A DNA stretch of 14,076 bases from assembly GCA_019116185.1 (NCBI GenBank), contig DXCD01000071.1:1-14076 (forward strand), written 5' to 3'. Positions 5,697-14,076 of the stretch are shown here, one piece after another. The notes beneath the pieces were generated by a model, which had not been told where the DNA came from, did not search any database, and saw only the letters and a program-made list of their open reading frames with translations. A program made the position numbers and the translations under genes. Every line of letters starts with the position of its first letter. Position 1 is the stretch's first letter. Origin of the DNA: Candidatus Mediterraneibacter stercorigallinarum (GTDB lineage Bacteria; Bacillota; Clostridia; Lachnospirales; Lachnospiraceae).

Positions 5697-7415
5697 TTGA
5701 GAAAGATCACAGGAAACAAATTACTTGTAAGGGCATTAAAAGAGGAAGGTGTGGACACGATCTTCGGATATCCCGGAGCGTGTACCATTGACATCAGCGA
5801 CGAGCTGTATAAGCAGGACGATATCCGCGTTATCCTGCCGCGTCATGAGCAGGCGCTCGTGCACGAAGCGGACGCCTACGCGCGGACGACCGGCAAGGTC
5901 GGGGTCTGCCTTGTCACCAGCGGCCCTGGAGCGACCAACCTGGTCACAGGACTTGCGACAGCGAACTATGACAGTGTGCCCCTTGTCTGCTTTACCGGAC
6001 AGGTGGCGAAGAACCTGATCGGAAACGACGCGTTCCAGGAAGTGGATATCGTGGGAATCACCCGCAGTATCACAAAATACGGCGTGACCGTGCGCAACAG
6101 AGAGGACCTGGGAAGGATCATCAAAGAGGCGTTTTACATCGCAAGGACAGGACGCCCCGGTCCGGTGCTCATCGACCTGCCAAAGGACGTGATGGGAGAG
6201 CTGGGAAGTGCGGAATATCCGGAAACCGTAAATATCCGTGGCTATAAGCCGAACACAAGCGTACACATGGGGCAGCTCAAAAGAGCGCTTAAAATGCTCA
6301 AAAAAGCGAAAAAACCTCTGTTCCTCGCCGGGGGCGGCGTGAATATCGCGCGCGCGAACCAGGTATTTACAGAAGTGGTCAATAAGACAAATGTGCCTGT
6401 GGTGACAACGATCATGGGACGGGGCGCTGTCCCGACCAACCATCCGCTGTATATCGGCAACCTGGGAATGCACGGGCAGTACGCGGCGAACATGGCAGTG
6501 GGCGAATGCGACCTGCTCTTCTCCATCGGGACACGGTTCAATGACCGGATCACAGGGAAGCTGCACGCGTTTGCACCGAATGCAGAGATCGTGCACATTG
6601 ACATTGACACCGCGTCGATCTCAAGGAATATCCATGTACATGTGCCCATCGTGGCGGATGCCCTGGAGGCAGTTACAAAGATGAACGAATATGTAGAGCC
6701 ATGTGAGACAGAAGGATGGCTGGAACAGATCCGGGCGTGGAAAGAGGAGCATCCTCTTGTCATGAAGAATTATACGCACATGACGCCAATGGATATTATA
6801 GAGGAGATGAACCGGCAGTTTGACGATGCGATCATAGCCACAGATGTGGGCCAGCATCAGATGTTTGTCACCCAGTATGCGGAGATCACGGAGAAGAAAC
6901 AGCTTGTCACCTCCGGCGGGCTGGGGACAATGGGATACGGATTCCCGGCGGCTATCGGCGCTAAGCTGGGCAACCCGGACAAGGCGGTGATCGCGATCTC
7001 CGGGGACGGCGGCATGCAGATGAATATCCAGGAATTTGCCACCGCTGTTCTTGAGGAGCTTCCGCTCATCCTCTGCGTATTTAACAATGAATATCTCGGA
7101 ATGGTGCGCCAGTGGCAGAAACTGTTTTACGGGAAACGCTATGGCATGACAAATCTGCGCGCCGGAGCCCTGTACCGCAGGACAAACGGGGAAGAGATGC
7201 CGGAGTACACGCCGGATTTCGTGCGCCTGGCAGAGAGCTATGGAGCGAAGGGGATCCGCGTGACGAAGAAAGAGGAGATTGCCGCGGCGTTTGAAGCGGC
7301 GAAGGCAGAGACAAAGGTGCCGACCCTGATCGAATTTATCATTGACCCGGAAGACCTGGTATACCCAATGATCAAGCCGGGCGGCACGCTGGAAGAGATG
7401 ATCATGGACTGCTAG
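5697..7415 (+). CDS. ilvB: Acetolactate synthase (acetohydroxyacid synthase), large catalytic subunit
   Basis: Condenses pyruvate with pyruvate or 2-oxobutyrate, the first common step of valine, leucine and isoleucine synthesis, using thiamine diphosphate, Mg and FAD. The 572 residues fit the biosynthetic enzyme. Seen are FGYPGA (23-28), the thiamine-activating glutamate E51 in RHEQ, the central GRGAVP and GTRFNDRITG segments of the FAD-type enzymes, the GDGGMQMN (436-443) to NNEYLGMV (463-470) thiamine/Mg motif, and W473, matching the tryptophan that sets substrate preference. The start is TTG: AAAGGAGG lies eight bases ahead, the protein matches the family from the next residues (RKITGNKLL), and no ATG comes near the N-terminus. 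The T-box leader upstream controls it; ilvN follows after 29 bases. Confidence 0.96.
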   Translation: MRKITGNKLLVRALKEEGVDTIFGYPGACTIDISDELYKQDDIRVILPRHEQALVHEADAYARTTGKVGVCLVTSGPGATNLVTGLATANYDSVPLVCFTGQVAKNLIGNDAFQEVDIVGITRSITKYGVTVRNREDLGRIIKEAFYIARTGRPGPVLIDLPKDVMGELGSAEYPETVNIRGYKPNTSVHMGQLKRALKMLKKAKKPLFLAGGGVNIARANQVFTEVVNKTNVPVVTTIMGRGAVPTNHPLYIGNLGMHGQYAANMAVGECDLLFSIGTRFNDRITGKLHAFAPNAEIVHIDIDTASISRNIHVHVPIVADALEAVTKMNEYVEPCETEGWLEQIRAWKEEHPLVMKNYTHMTPMDIIEEMNRQFDDAIIATDVGQHQMFVTQYAEITEKKQLVTSGGLGTMGYGFPAAIGAKLGNPDKAVIAISGDGGMQMNIQEFATAVLEELPLILCVFNNEYLGMVRQWQKLFYGKRYGMTNLRAGALYRRTNGEEMPEYTPDFVRLAESYGAKGIRVTKKEEIAAAFEAAKAETKVPTLIEFIIDPEDLVYPMIKPGGTLEEMIMDC

Positions 7416-7444
7416 GGGCCGAGAGAAGAAAGGAGCGCGAAAAA

Positions 7445-7954
7445 ATGGATAATAGTATGAAAAAGAGATGGATCTCCCTCTATGTGGAGAATCAGGTAGG
7501 AGTGCTCTCCAAGATATCCGGGCTGTTCTCGGCAAAGTCATACAATCTGGACAGCCTGACAGTGGGGACGACAGAAGACCCGACCATATCGAGGATGACC
7601 ATCGCAACGGTCAGTGACGACGAGACATTTGAGCAGATCAAGAAGCAGCTCAACCGTATGATCGAGGTCATCAAGGTCATTGATTTTACGGATATTTTTG
7701 TGAGGATGAAGGAAATCCTCTATGTGAAAGTGTTTAACTGTACCCCGGCGGCCAAGGTGGAGGTGTTCCAGATCGCGGAGACCTTTAAGGCAAAGGTCAT
7801 TGACTACGGCAGGGACAGCGTGCTCGTGGAGTTCGTGCAGACCGCGACTAAGAATGATGCTGTGGTGAAGCTCATGAAAGAAGAGTTCAAGAGTATTGAG
7901 GTGGTAAGAGGCGGAAGCGTGGGGATCGAATCCATCAGCATGATGGAGAGATGA
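7445..7954 (+). CDS. ilvN: Acetolactate synthase, small regulatory subunit
   Basis: Binds the IlvB catalytic subunit, raises its activity and confers feedback inhibition, usually by valine. The 169 residues match the usual length of the two-domain form. The N-terminal ACT domain (about 8-80) opens with ISLYVENQVGVLSKISGLF, where V18-G19-V20 form the ligand-loop region, followed by YNLDSLTVG (33-41). The C-terminal ALS small-subunit domain (about 85-160) includes RMKEILYVKV and ends in GSVGIESISM. AGGAG lies upstream of the ATG. It is the second gene of the T-box-controlled operon. The usual next gene, ilvC, is absent here; a separately promoted aminotransferase gene follows instead. Confidence 0.95.
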   Translation: MDNSMKKRWISLYVENQVGVLSKISGLFSAKSYNLDSLTVGTTEDPTISRMTIATVSDDETFEQIKKQLNRMIEVIKVIDFTDIFVRMKEILYVKVFNCTPAAKVEVFQIAETFKAKVIDYGRDSVLVEFVQTATKNDAVVKLMKEEFKSIEVVRGGSVGIESISMMER

Positions 7955-8008
7955 TCCGGCTGTCCGTTCTGGTCCGGCCGCGCTCTCGACAAAAAACAGA
8001 GCGCACTC

Positions 8009-8037
8009 TTGATTTTTATTAACCAGAGTATTATAAT
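8009..8037 (+). promoter_or_regulatory. Promoter for ilvE
   Basis: TTGATT (8009-8014) and TATAAT (8032-8037) are 17 bases apart: four of six -35 matches and a perfect -10. Transcription would start near 8044, about 50 bases before the ilvE start codon. Just upstream, GCGCTCT (7980-7986) and AGAGCGC (7998-8004) form a seven-pair hairpin with an 11-base loop, possibly a weak end signal for ilvBN. Confidence 0.8.
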
Positions 8038-8091
8038 GTCACCAGAAACAACAAAAGGGCTTGTTTTGACCGGAGGAATGGAGGATTTACA

Positions 8092-9117
8092 ATGGTGAAG
8101 AAAAATATTGACTGGGAAAACATCGGATTCAGTTATATGCAGACCGACAAACGGTATGTGTCAAATTATAAAGATGGAAAATGGGACGAAGGCGTGCTTA
8201 CTGATGATGCGAACATCACCATGAATGAATGTGCAGGAGTGCTTCAGTATGCGCAGACTGTGTTTGAAGGGATGAAGGCGTACACAACGGAGGACGGACG
8301 TATCGTGACATTCCGCCCGGACCTCAACGCCGCGCGTATGGTAGATTCAGCAAAGCGTCTGGAAATGCCCGTGTTCCCGGAAGACCGGTTCGTGGACGCA
8401 GTGGTCCAGACCGTAAAGGCAAATGCAGCATATGTTCCGCCGTACGGCTCCGGGGCGACGTTGTACATCAGACCCTATATGTTCGGGATCAATCCGGTCA
8501 TCGGAGTGAAGCCTGCCGACGAGTATCAGTTCCGTGTATTCACGACTCCGGTGGGACCGTATTTCAAAGGCGGCGCAAAGCCGATCACAATCTGTGTGTC
8601 AGACTTCGACCGCGCTGCTCCCCATGGAACAGGACACATCAAGGCCGGCCTTAACTATGCCATGAGCCTTCATGCTATCGTTACAGCCCATGCAAACGGA
8701 TTTGACGAGAACATGTACCTGGATTCCGCGACCAGGACAAAGGTTGAGGAAACCGGCGGCGCGAACTTTATCTTTGTCACAAAGGATAATAAGGTCGTAA
8801 CACCGCATTCCAATACGATCCTCCCGTCTATCACGAGAAGGTCCATCATGTATGTGGCTGAGCATTACCTGGGACTGGAAGTAGAGGAGAGAGACGTATA
8901 CTTTGACGAGGTGAAAGATTTCGCAGAGTGCGGCCTGTGCGGCACCGCGGCAGTGATCTCCCCGGTCGGCAAGGTCGTGGATCACGGGAAAGAGATCTGC
9001 TTCCCGAGCGGAATGGAGAAGATGGGACCGATCACCCAGAAGCTGTATGATACACTGACCGGCATCCAGATGGGACACATCGAGGCGCCGGAAGGCTGGC
9101 TTAAAGTGATCGAGTAG
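8092..9117 (+). CDS. ilvE: Branched-chain amino acid aminotransferase
   Basis: Transfers an amino group between glutamate and the branched-chain 2-oxo acids, the last step of valine, leucine and isoleucine synthesis; a cytoplasmic PLP enzyme of fold class IV. The 341 residues match the longer, eukaryote-like type of branched-chain aminotransferase found in Bacillus and clostridia rather than the roughly 310-residue E. coli form. The PLP lysine is K184 in GTGHIKAGLNYA. The region after it, KVEETGGANFIFV (217-229), supplies the glutamate expected to bind the pyridine nitrogen (E219 or E220). LPSITRR and GTAAVISPVGKV are also family signatures. GGAGG lies upstream of the ATG. It has its own promoter and terminator, so it need not follow the T-box control of ilvBN. 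Its end lies in a short tandem repeat. Confidence 0.96.
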   Translation: MVKKNIDWENIGFSYMQTDKRYVSNYKDGKWDEGVLTDDANITMNECAGVLQYAQTVFEGMKAYTTEDGRIVTFRPDLNAARMVDSAKRLEMPVFPEDRFVDAVVQTVKANAAYVPPYGSGATLYIRPYMFGINPVIGVKPADEYQFRVFTTPVGPYFKGGAKPITICVSDFDRAAPHGTGHIKAGLNYAMSLHAIVTAHANGFDENMYLDSATRTKVEETGGANFIFVTKDNKVVTPHSNTILPSITRRSIMYVAEHYLGLEVEERDVYFDEVKDFAECGLCGTAAVISPVGKVVDHGKEICFPSGMEKMGPITQKLYDTLTGIQMGHIEAPEGWLKVIE

Positions 9118-9158
9118 AAAAAGTGACCGAGCAGAAAAAAGTGATCAAGTAGAAAAAA
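9105..9158 (+). repeat. Three tandem copies of a 17-19 base unit across the ilvE stop codon
   Basis: Copies begin AGTGATCGAGTAGAAAA (9105-9121), AGTGACCGAGCAGAAAAA (9122-9139) and AGTGATCAAGTAGAAAAAA (9140-9158). The first holds the last three ilvE codons and its TAG stop. Growth of the A-run explains the drifting unit length. Because the first step is 17 bases, later copies are out of frame with ilvE. It looks like a slippage-type duplication of the gene end. Confidence 0.85.
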
Positions 9159-9186
9159 TTATTCCTTAATAGAATTTATCAGACGA

Positions 9187-9232
9187 GGCGTCTGCCATCA
9201 ATGCTCACAGAGCGGTATGGCAGGCGCCTTTT
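9187..9232 (+). terminator. Rho-independent terminator after ilvE
   Basis: GGCGTCTGCCAT (9187-9198) pairs with ATGGCAGGCGCC (9217-9228), twelve pairs including one G-T, with an 18-base loop and four T residues (9229-9232). It separates ilvE from the glycoside hydrolase gene. Confidence 0.85.
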
Positions 9233-9378
9233 GAGATATCTGGGCAGGGAGATCCGATCAGGCGGAAAAGAACTGTAAAGTAAAAAGATTCCACATGAAG
9301 TAGTAAAATCTATCCATCTTATTTTTCTGAAAATTACTTTAAAATAGAAATCAAAAATAGATAATTGGAGGGAAAGGG
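9233..9378 (+). other. AT-rich gap before the glycoside hydrolase gene
   Basis: This stretch must hold the promoter of the secreted enzyme, because a terminator closes the upstream gene, but I cannot place it with confidence. TAAAAT at 9340-9345 is a possible -10 box, without a good -35 box 17 bases ahead. GGAGGG (9367-9372) is the ribosome binding site. No convincing operator, cre-like site or small gene is visible. Confidence 0.5.
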
Positions 9379-12300
9379 ATGAGAAAAAGAAGGATGTGGA
9401 AGACTGCAGTTTCTGCTGTCATGGCTGCAGCACTCGGGATATCAATGATCACGCCGTTCGGACTATCAGAGAATGTTCAAGCGGCAGAGTCAGTGGAGGG
9501 CTCCTCCGAGGAGAGAGAAATTTCGTTTAATAAAGGATGGAAATTCTTCCTGGAAACAGAGGGCAGTATTGACGCTTCGGGAAAAGAGTACGATGATTCA
9601 GCATGGAGAGATGTAGATCTGCCCCATGATTACAGTATTGAACAGGATTTTGACCCGAATTCTCCCGGAACGGCGAACGGAGGATACTTAAACGGCGGCG
9701 TCGGCTGGTATCGGAAGCATTTTGTTCTTCCAAAAGAAATGGAAGGGAAGAGGATTTCGATTTCCTTCGGCGGAGTTTATATGGACAGTACAGTCTATGT
9801 AAATGGCAGGATGGCAGGAAACTATCCGTATGGATACTCACCATTTGCGTATGATATTACGGATTATGTGACAGCGGATGGAGTGACGGAGAATGTGATC
9901 TCAGTAAAGGTCAATCACCAGCAGCCCAGCAGCCGCTGGTATTCGGGAAGCGGGATTTACCGCAATGTGGATCTTGTCGTCACAGATCCTGTCCACGTGG
10001 GGCGTTACGGAACCTATGTGACGACTCCGGATCTGGAAAAAGAATACGCGAGAGACCGCGCAACAGTGCATGTTGAGACAAAGGTGGAAAATGAGACAGA
10101 GAGCGAGACCGGCGTAAAGGTCAGGGCCACGATACTTGACGATGAGGGAAATGTTTTTCGCGAGGCTGTTACAACGGAGGAGATTACGATCAGCGCCGGC
10201 GGGACAGAGACATTTTCTCAGGATATCGTGACGGGAAAACCGGAACTCTGGGATACGGAGACACCGGATCTGTACAGCGTGAAAACAGAAGTGATCGTAG
10301 AAGATAAAGTGGTAGATACCTATGATTCTTCTCTCGGATTCCGCTGGGTGACAATGGATCCGAATGAGGGATTTTATCTGAATGGCGAGTATATGAAGCT
10401 CCACGGGATGTGCATGCACCATGACCAGGGCGCGCTGGGAGCTGTGGCGAACTACCGCGCGATTGAGCGTCAGATGCAGTCGCTGAAAGAAATGGGAGTC
10501 AATGCAATCCGCGTGACACACAACCCGGCTGCGGATGAGCTCCTGGAGATCTGTAATATGGAAGGACTTCTTGTCATTGACGAGGCGTTTGACTGCTGGG
10601 AGAGCGCAAAGCGCAGCAAGGATTATGCGAGATTCTTCAACCAGCCGGCCACGCATCCGGATGCAGAACCGGGAGAAACATGGGCGGAGTTCGATATTAA
10701 GAACATGGTTGACCGCGGAAAGAACGAGCCGTGTATCATTATGTGGTCAATCGGCAATGAGATCGTGTACGCATCCGTAAATACGGCTCAGAAACTTGTG
10801 GACTGGGTAAAAGAAGTAGATGATACGAGACCTGCCACACAGGGATTTAATAATTTTATTGACGGTTTCTGGGACAGCGGAATGAAACAGGTAGCGGATG
10901 TGACCGGCGTTGTAGGATTTAATTATGGAGAAAACAGTTATGACGCGGCTCATGAGGAATATCCGGACTGGATCATTATGGGTTCGGAGACATCGTCAGC
11001 AGTGCGCAGCAGAGGTTATTATATCATAGATGATGAAAAGAAGATCCGCAGTAATTACGACGACGGGAATACTGTGGGATGGGGACGTTCGGCGGAAGAT
11101 GCGTGGAAAGCGGACCGCGACCGGAAATTTGTCCTGGGAGAGTTTGTGTGGACAGGGTATGATTACATAGGCGAACCGAGCCCCTACCATGACCAGTGGC
11201 CAGCGAAGAGTTCGTATTTCGGCGTGTTTGACACAGCAGGGATTCCGAAAGATGCGTTTTATATTTACCAGAGCCAGTGGGTGGATGTCGACGAGCACCC
11301 CATGGTACATCTTCTTCCGCACTGGAATTGGGAGAATGATGACAGCATCAAAACAGACGGAAAGATCAAAGTACAGGCTTATTCAAATGCGGCGAGCGTG
11401 GAATTGTTCCTGAACGGGGAGAGCCTTGGGAAGAAAGAATTCCTTCAGCTTGAGACATCTGACGGCAGACCTTACCAGGAAGCAGAAGACGGGCATCTCT
11501 ATCTGGAATGGGAGGTTGAATATCAACCGGGCAGGCTGGAAGCAGTGGCAAGAGATACAGAAGGGAACGAGATCGCGCGGGATGTAGTTGAGACGACAGG
11601 CGATCCGGCAAAAGTGGAACTGACCCCCGACCGCCAGGTGATTACGGCAGACGGCTATGATTTGTCGTATATTACAGTAGATATCACGGATGCGGAAGGC
11701 AGGGTTGTGCCGACAGCTTCAAACCAGGTGAATTTCCAGATTTCCGGTAACGGAAAGATCGTCGGAGTAGACAATGGGGATGCCACGGAAGTAACGGACA
11801 GCTACAAAGGGAATACAAGAAAAGCGTACAGTGGAAAGGCAATGGTCATTGTACAGTCCACGGAGCAGGAAGGCTCGTTTACTCTGACCGCATCGTCAGG
11901 CGGGCTGGAAAGCGCAAGGACAACCGTGTTTACGGTTAAAGACAGCGAAGACAAGAAGCTGGCCGGATATGAAACACTTCCGGATATCAAAACAGAGAGA
12001 GGAGTCCTTCCGGAGCTTCCGGAAAAAGTGACCGCGGTATATAGTGACGGGACTACGGAAGAGAAGGCAGTGATCTGGGACGAAATCGATGAGGATCAGC
12101 TGAGTACTCCGGGGATCTTTGTCCTGGAAGGTATCGTGGACGGGACTGATGATGTCGTGAAAGTCAGGATTATCGTGACAGATGTTGTCGGGATCCGCGA
12201 TACGACAGTTGTGACGCAGATTGGCGTGATCCCTGAGCTGCCGGAAGAAGTGACCGCAGTCTATAATACCGGTCTGGAAAAACAGGCAGCGGTTACATGG

Positions 12301-14076
12301 GAAACTGTTTCCGAGGATATGGTGCGTGAAGAGGGCACTGTGGCCATTGAAGGCACAGTGGAGGGACTCTCCTGCAAAGCAAAAGCAAATATCCGTGTAG
12401 CAGCAGGTGAGACAACGTTTTCCAAGGATATTGCACAACGCAGCGGAACCTATCCGATTCCGACCGCTTCCTTTGAGCAGGCAAACGGGAATGATCCGGT
12501 AGAGGCGGTCAATAATGGAAAGGTATATTATACGGCAGGACCGGCGGGCGAAAGATGGATTCCGTGGGGGCATGGCGAACAGAACGAATGGCTGCAGCTG
12601 GAATTTGAGGAAGAGCATTATATCGGAAAGGTCGGCCTCGACTTCTGGACAAATCCGACGGATACGGCAATGGCAACCGCGGACCGGATCACTATGGAAT
12701 ACAGCCTGGACGGGACGACATGGACTCCGGTAGAAAATCAGAGCATCAGCGTGAAAGATGAGTTTGTGACTGACGCGGAGAATGTAATTGAGTTTACGCC
12801 TGTCAATGCAAGATTTATAAGATGGAATTTCTATTCTGAAGCAGGGCTTGCACAGGGAATCAGTGAAGTTCATGTATATGAAGGCGAGACGAAGCTTCCG
12901 GTGAGCAGCGACGCATCGCTGAAAGACCTGAGAATAAACGGGGTGACGGTCGAAGGATTTTCGCCGGAGCAGTATTATTATACAGTAGAGCTGGATTATG
13001 AGGACGAGGTTCCGGAGGTTACTGCGGAAGGCGCGGAGTATGCAAGCGTGTTTGTTGTCCAGGCCTTGGACGGAGACAGCGCGGCGCTGATCTCGTCAGT
13101 GGCGGAAGACGGAGTCACAAGGCGTGATTATACGGTACAGTTTACCCGGGGGCTGCCGAAATTGAAGGAAGCTTCCATCTCGATGGAGAACACAGAGCTG
13201 ACGCAGGACGATGTAAAAGATATTCAGATTGAGGCAGTTCTGCAGGATGGAACTGTGCTGAGCGATGATCTGATCCAAGTGGAATATGTTCTGGGAAATC
13301 CGGAAATCGCAGAGATCCATGATGGGCAGATCTATGCACTCTATCCGGGCGCAACTACATTGAAGGCATCAGTGGCTTATCAGGGAGTCACGGTTGAGAC
13401 GAATGTCCTTGAGATTACGATTAAAGAAAATACTGAGGTTTCTGTGATCACGGGATATGAAGAAGTGCATGTGACGACAGAAAAAGGCGTGGTTCCGGTT
13501 CTGCCGGCCACGATCCGTGCCACATTTAAGGAAGGGCTTCCGAAAAATGTGCCGGTGGTATGGGAAACAGTCACAGAAGAACAGTGCATGGAATATGGCG
13601 AATTCGTTGTAAAGGGAACAGTGGAAGGACAGGAACTCCAGCCGGAAGCAGTCGTGCTGGTAAAAGGAGTGACAGGAGTACAGCAGTTCTCAACCGCAGT
13701 TCCGGTGGGCACAGTGCCGCAGCTTTCTGACAGGGCAAGACTGTATTACAGCGACGGCACGACAGAAGAAGCTCAGGTTCAGTGGGAGCCGCATCCTCAG
13801 GAGCTGTTTATGGAAGACGGAAAGATCGTCACTGTGAAAGGCACGGCGCAGGAGCAGGGAACAGATAACAGCTATGAGACGCAGACAACCATAAGAGTTA
13901 CGTCAGATACATATAAAGGCGATAAGTTTACAGGTTATAAAAACGGATTTTACTGGCCTCTTGGAATCGCATCATTTACAAACAGGGCAGGAAGTTCGGG
14001 AGACAGTCCTTCCGAGCTGAATGATAATATAGTATCCCGGGTTCCGGAGGAAAATAACCGCTGGACAAACTGGTCG
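9379..14076 (+). CDS. Secreted multidomain glycoside hydrolase family 2 protein (beta-galactosidase-like), 3' end cut by window
   Basis: At least 1566 residues with no stop before the window end. A signal peptide (1-35, cleavage likely VQA|AES) sends it out of the cell. The GH2 core has a sugar-binding sandwich domain (about 45-210, with SSRWYSGSGIYRNV), an Ig-like domain (about 212-320) and the TIM barrel from about 325 (KLHGMCMHHD, 340-349), with acid/base E461 in SIGNE and nucleophile E537 in GSETSS. Then come a DUF4982-like region (about 640-705), a GH2 C5-like domain (about 742-855), two Big_4-like Ig repeats (about 864-1000), a discoidin/F5/8-type domain (about 1022-1170), a cadherin-like sandwich (about 1176-1262), a Big_2-like region (about 1263-1350), two more Big_4-like repeats (about 1360-1500) and the start of probably a second discoidin-like module. 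Domain names are from pattern recognition. It probably removes terminal beta-linked sugars from host or plant glycans; the substrate is not determinable. GGAGGG precedes the ATG by six bases. Confidence 0.93.
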   Translation, partial: MRKRRMWKTAVSAVMAAALGISMITPFGLSENVQAAESVEGSSEEREISFNKGWKFFLETEGSIDASGKEYDDSAWRDVDLPHDYSIEQDFDPNSPGTANGGYLNGGVGWYRKHFVLPKEMEGKRISISFGGVYMDSTVYVNGRMAGNYPYGYSPFAYDITDYVTADGVTENVISVKVNHQQPSSRWYSGSGIYRNVDLVVTDPVHVGRYGTYVTTPDLEKEYARDRATVHVETKVENETESETGVKVRATILDDEGNVFREAVTTEEITISAGGTETFSQDIVTGKPELWDTETPDLYSVKTEVIVEDKVVDTYDSSLGFRWVTMDPNEGFYLNGEYMKLHGMCMHHDQGALGAVANYRAIERQMQSLKEMGVNAIRVTHNPAADELLEICNMEGLLVIDEAFDCWESAKRSKDYARFFNQPATHPDAEPGETWAEFDIKNMVDRGKNEPCIIMWSIGNEIVYASVNTAQKLVDWVKEVDDTRPATQGFNNFIDGFWDSGMKQVADVTGVVGFNYGENSYDAAHEEYPDWIIMGSETSSAVRSRGYYIIDDEKKIRSNYDDGNTVGWGRSAEDAWKADRDRKFVLGEFVWTGYDYIGEPSPYHDQWPAKSSYFGVFDTAGIPKDAFYIYQSQWVDVDEHPMVHLLPHWNWENDDSIKTDGKIKVQAYSNAASVELFLNGESLGKKEFLQLETSDGRPYQEAEDGHLYLEWEVEYQPGRLEAVARDTEGNEIARDVVETTGDPAKVELTPDRQVITADGYDLSYITVDITDAEGRVVPTASNQVNFQISGNGKIVGVDNGDATEVTDSYKGNTRKAYSGKAMVIVQSTEQEGSFTLTASSGGLESARTTVFTVKDSEDKKLAGYETLPDIKTERGVLPELPEKVTAVYSDGTTEEKAVIWDEIDEDQLSTPGIFVLEGIVDGTDDVVKVRIIVTDVVGIRDTTVVTQIGVIPELPEEVTAVYNTGLEKQAAVTWETVSEDMVREEGTVAIEGTVEGLSCKAKANIRVAAGETTFSKDIAQRSGTYPIPTASFEQANGNDPVEAVNNGKVYYTAGPAGERWIPWGHGEQNEWLQLEFEEEHYIGKVGLDFWTNPTDTAMATADRITMEYSLDGTTWTPVENQSISVKDEFVTDAENVIEFTPVNARFIRWNFYSEAGLAQGISEVHVYEGETKLPVSSDASLKDLRINGVTVEGFSPEQYYYTVELDYEDEVPEVTAEGAEYASVFVVQALDGDSAALISSVAEDGVTRRDYTVQFTRGLPKLKEASISMENTELTQDDVKDIQIEAVLQDGTVLSDDLIQVEYVLGNPEIAEIHDGQIYALYPGATTLKASVAYQGVTVETNVLEITIKENTEVSVITGYEEVHVTTEKGVVPVLPATIRATFKEGLPKNVPVVWETVTEEQCMEYGEFVVKGTVEGQELQPEAVVLVKGVTGVQQFSTAVPVGTVPQLSDRARLYYSDGTTEEAQVQWEPHPQELFMEDGKIVTVKGTAQEQGTDNSYETQTTIRVTSDTYKGDKFTGYKNGFYWPLGIASFTNRAGSSGDSPSELNDNIVSRVPEENNRWTNWS

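Noticed and set aside
6621..7607. Minus-strand open frame of 328 codons
   Set aside because: It is the complement of ilvB and part of ilvN, whose motifs are intact; no family features appear in the antisense translation.
7980..8004. Hairpin after ilvN as a true terminator
   Set aside because: The stem is only seven pairs with an 11-base loop, and the T residues that follow are interrupted, so it is too weak to list as a terminator.
9105..9158. A CRISPR-like or transposon end repeat
   Set aside because: The units are adjacent without spacers, short and A-rich, and no cas or transposase gene is present; slippage duplication explains them.
11896..12873. Minus-strand open frame of 325 codons
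   Set aside because: It is opposite the uninterrupted glycoside hydrolase frame and shows no recognisable protein features.

Overview
The window looks like a chromosomal segment of a Gram-positive anaerobe of the Clostridia, most plausibly a gut member of the Lachnospiraceae. The reasons are purine-rich AGGAGG-type ribosome binding sites, a T-box leader over a branched-chain amino acid operon, a lipoprotein-anchored metal ABC transporter, and a very large secreted glycoside hydrolase with Ig-like and discoidin-like modules. The family assignment is an inference from gene style; no marker gene here settles it. Nothing here is phage-, plasmid- or CRISPR-like.

Layout. Bases 1-65 hold the 3' end of a tRNA and its terminator. 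A MarR-family regulator (93-527) is followed by thymidylate synthase (thyA, 599-1447) and dihydrofolate reductase (folA, 1509-1997), which together make dTMP and recycle the dihydrofolate it produces. The folA reading frame overlaps the start of a zinc/manganese-type ABC transporter: lipoprotein (1984-3093), ATPase (3084-3818) and permease (3811-4638), all with short overlaps. A small membrane-anchored protein of unknown function follows (4735-5202). No strong promoter or terminator is visible between 93 and 5202, so this stretch could be one long transcript.

A textbook sigma-A promoter (5231-5259) starts a T-box leader (about 5290-5569) with an intrinsic terminator, controlling acetolactate synthase ilvB (5697-7415, TTG start) and ilvN (7445-7954). 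The branched-chain aminotransferase ilvE (8092-9117) follows with its own good promoter and ends in a strong terminator. ilvB, ilvN and ilvE are the first committed and the last steps of valine, isoleucine and leucine synthesis; the intermediate genes ilvC and ilvD are not in the window.

From 9379 to the end runs one open frame of at least 1566 codons with no stop: a secreted glycoside hydrolase family 2 enzyme (beta-galactosidase-like) with a long tail of Ig-like and discoidin-like domains, cut by the window end.

I do not see a clearly new biological system. The items most worth a second look are small non-coding structures: a 19-base palindrome flanked by direct repeats in front of thyA, a palindrome before the MarR gene, two sets of short tandem repeats around the ilv genes, the T-box specifier, and the altered metal-ligand position of the transporter lipoprotein.
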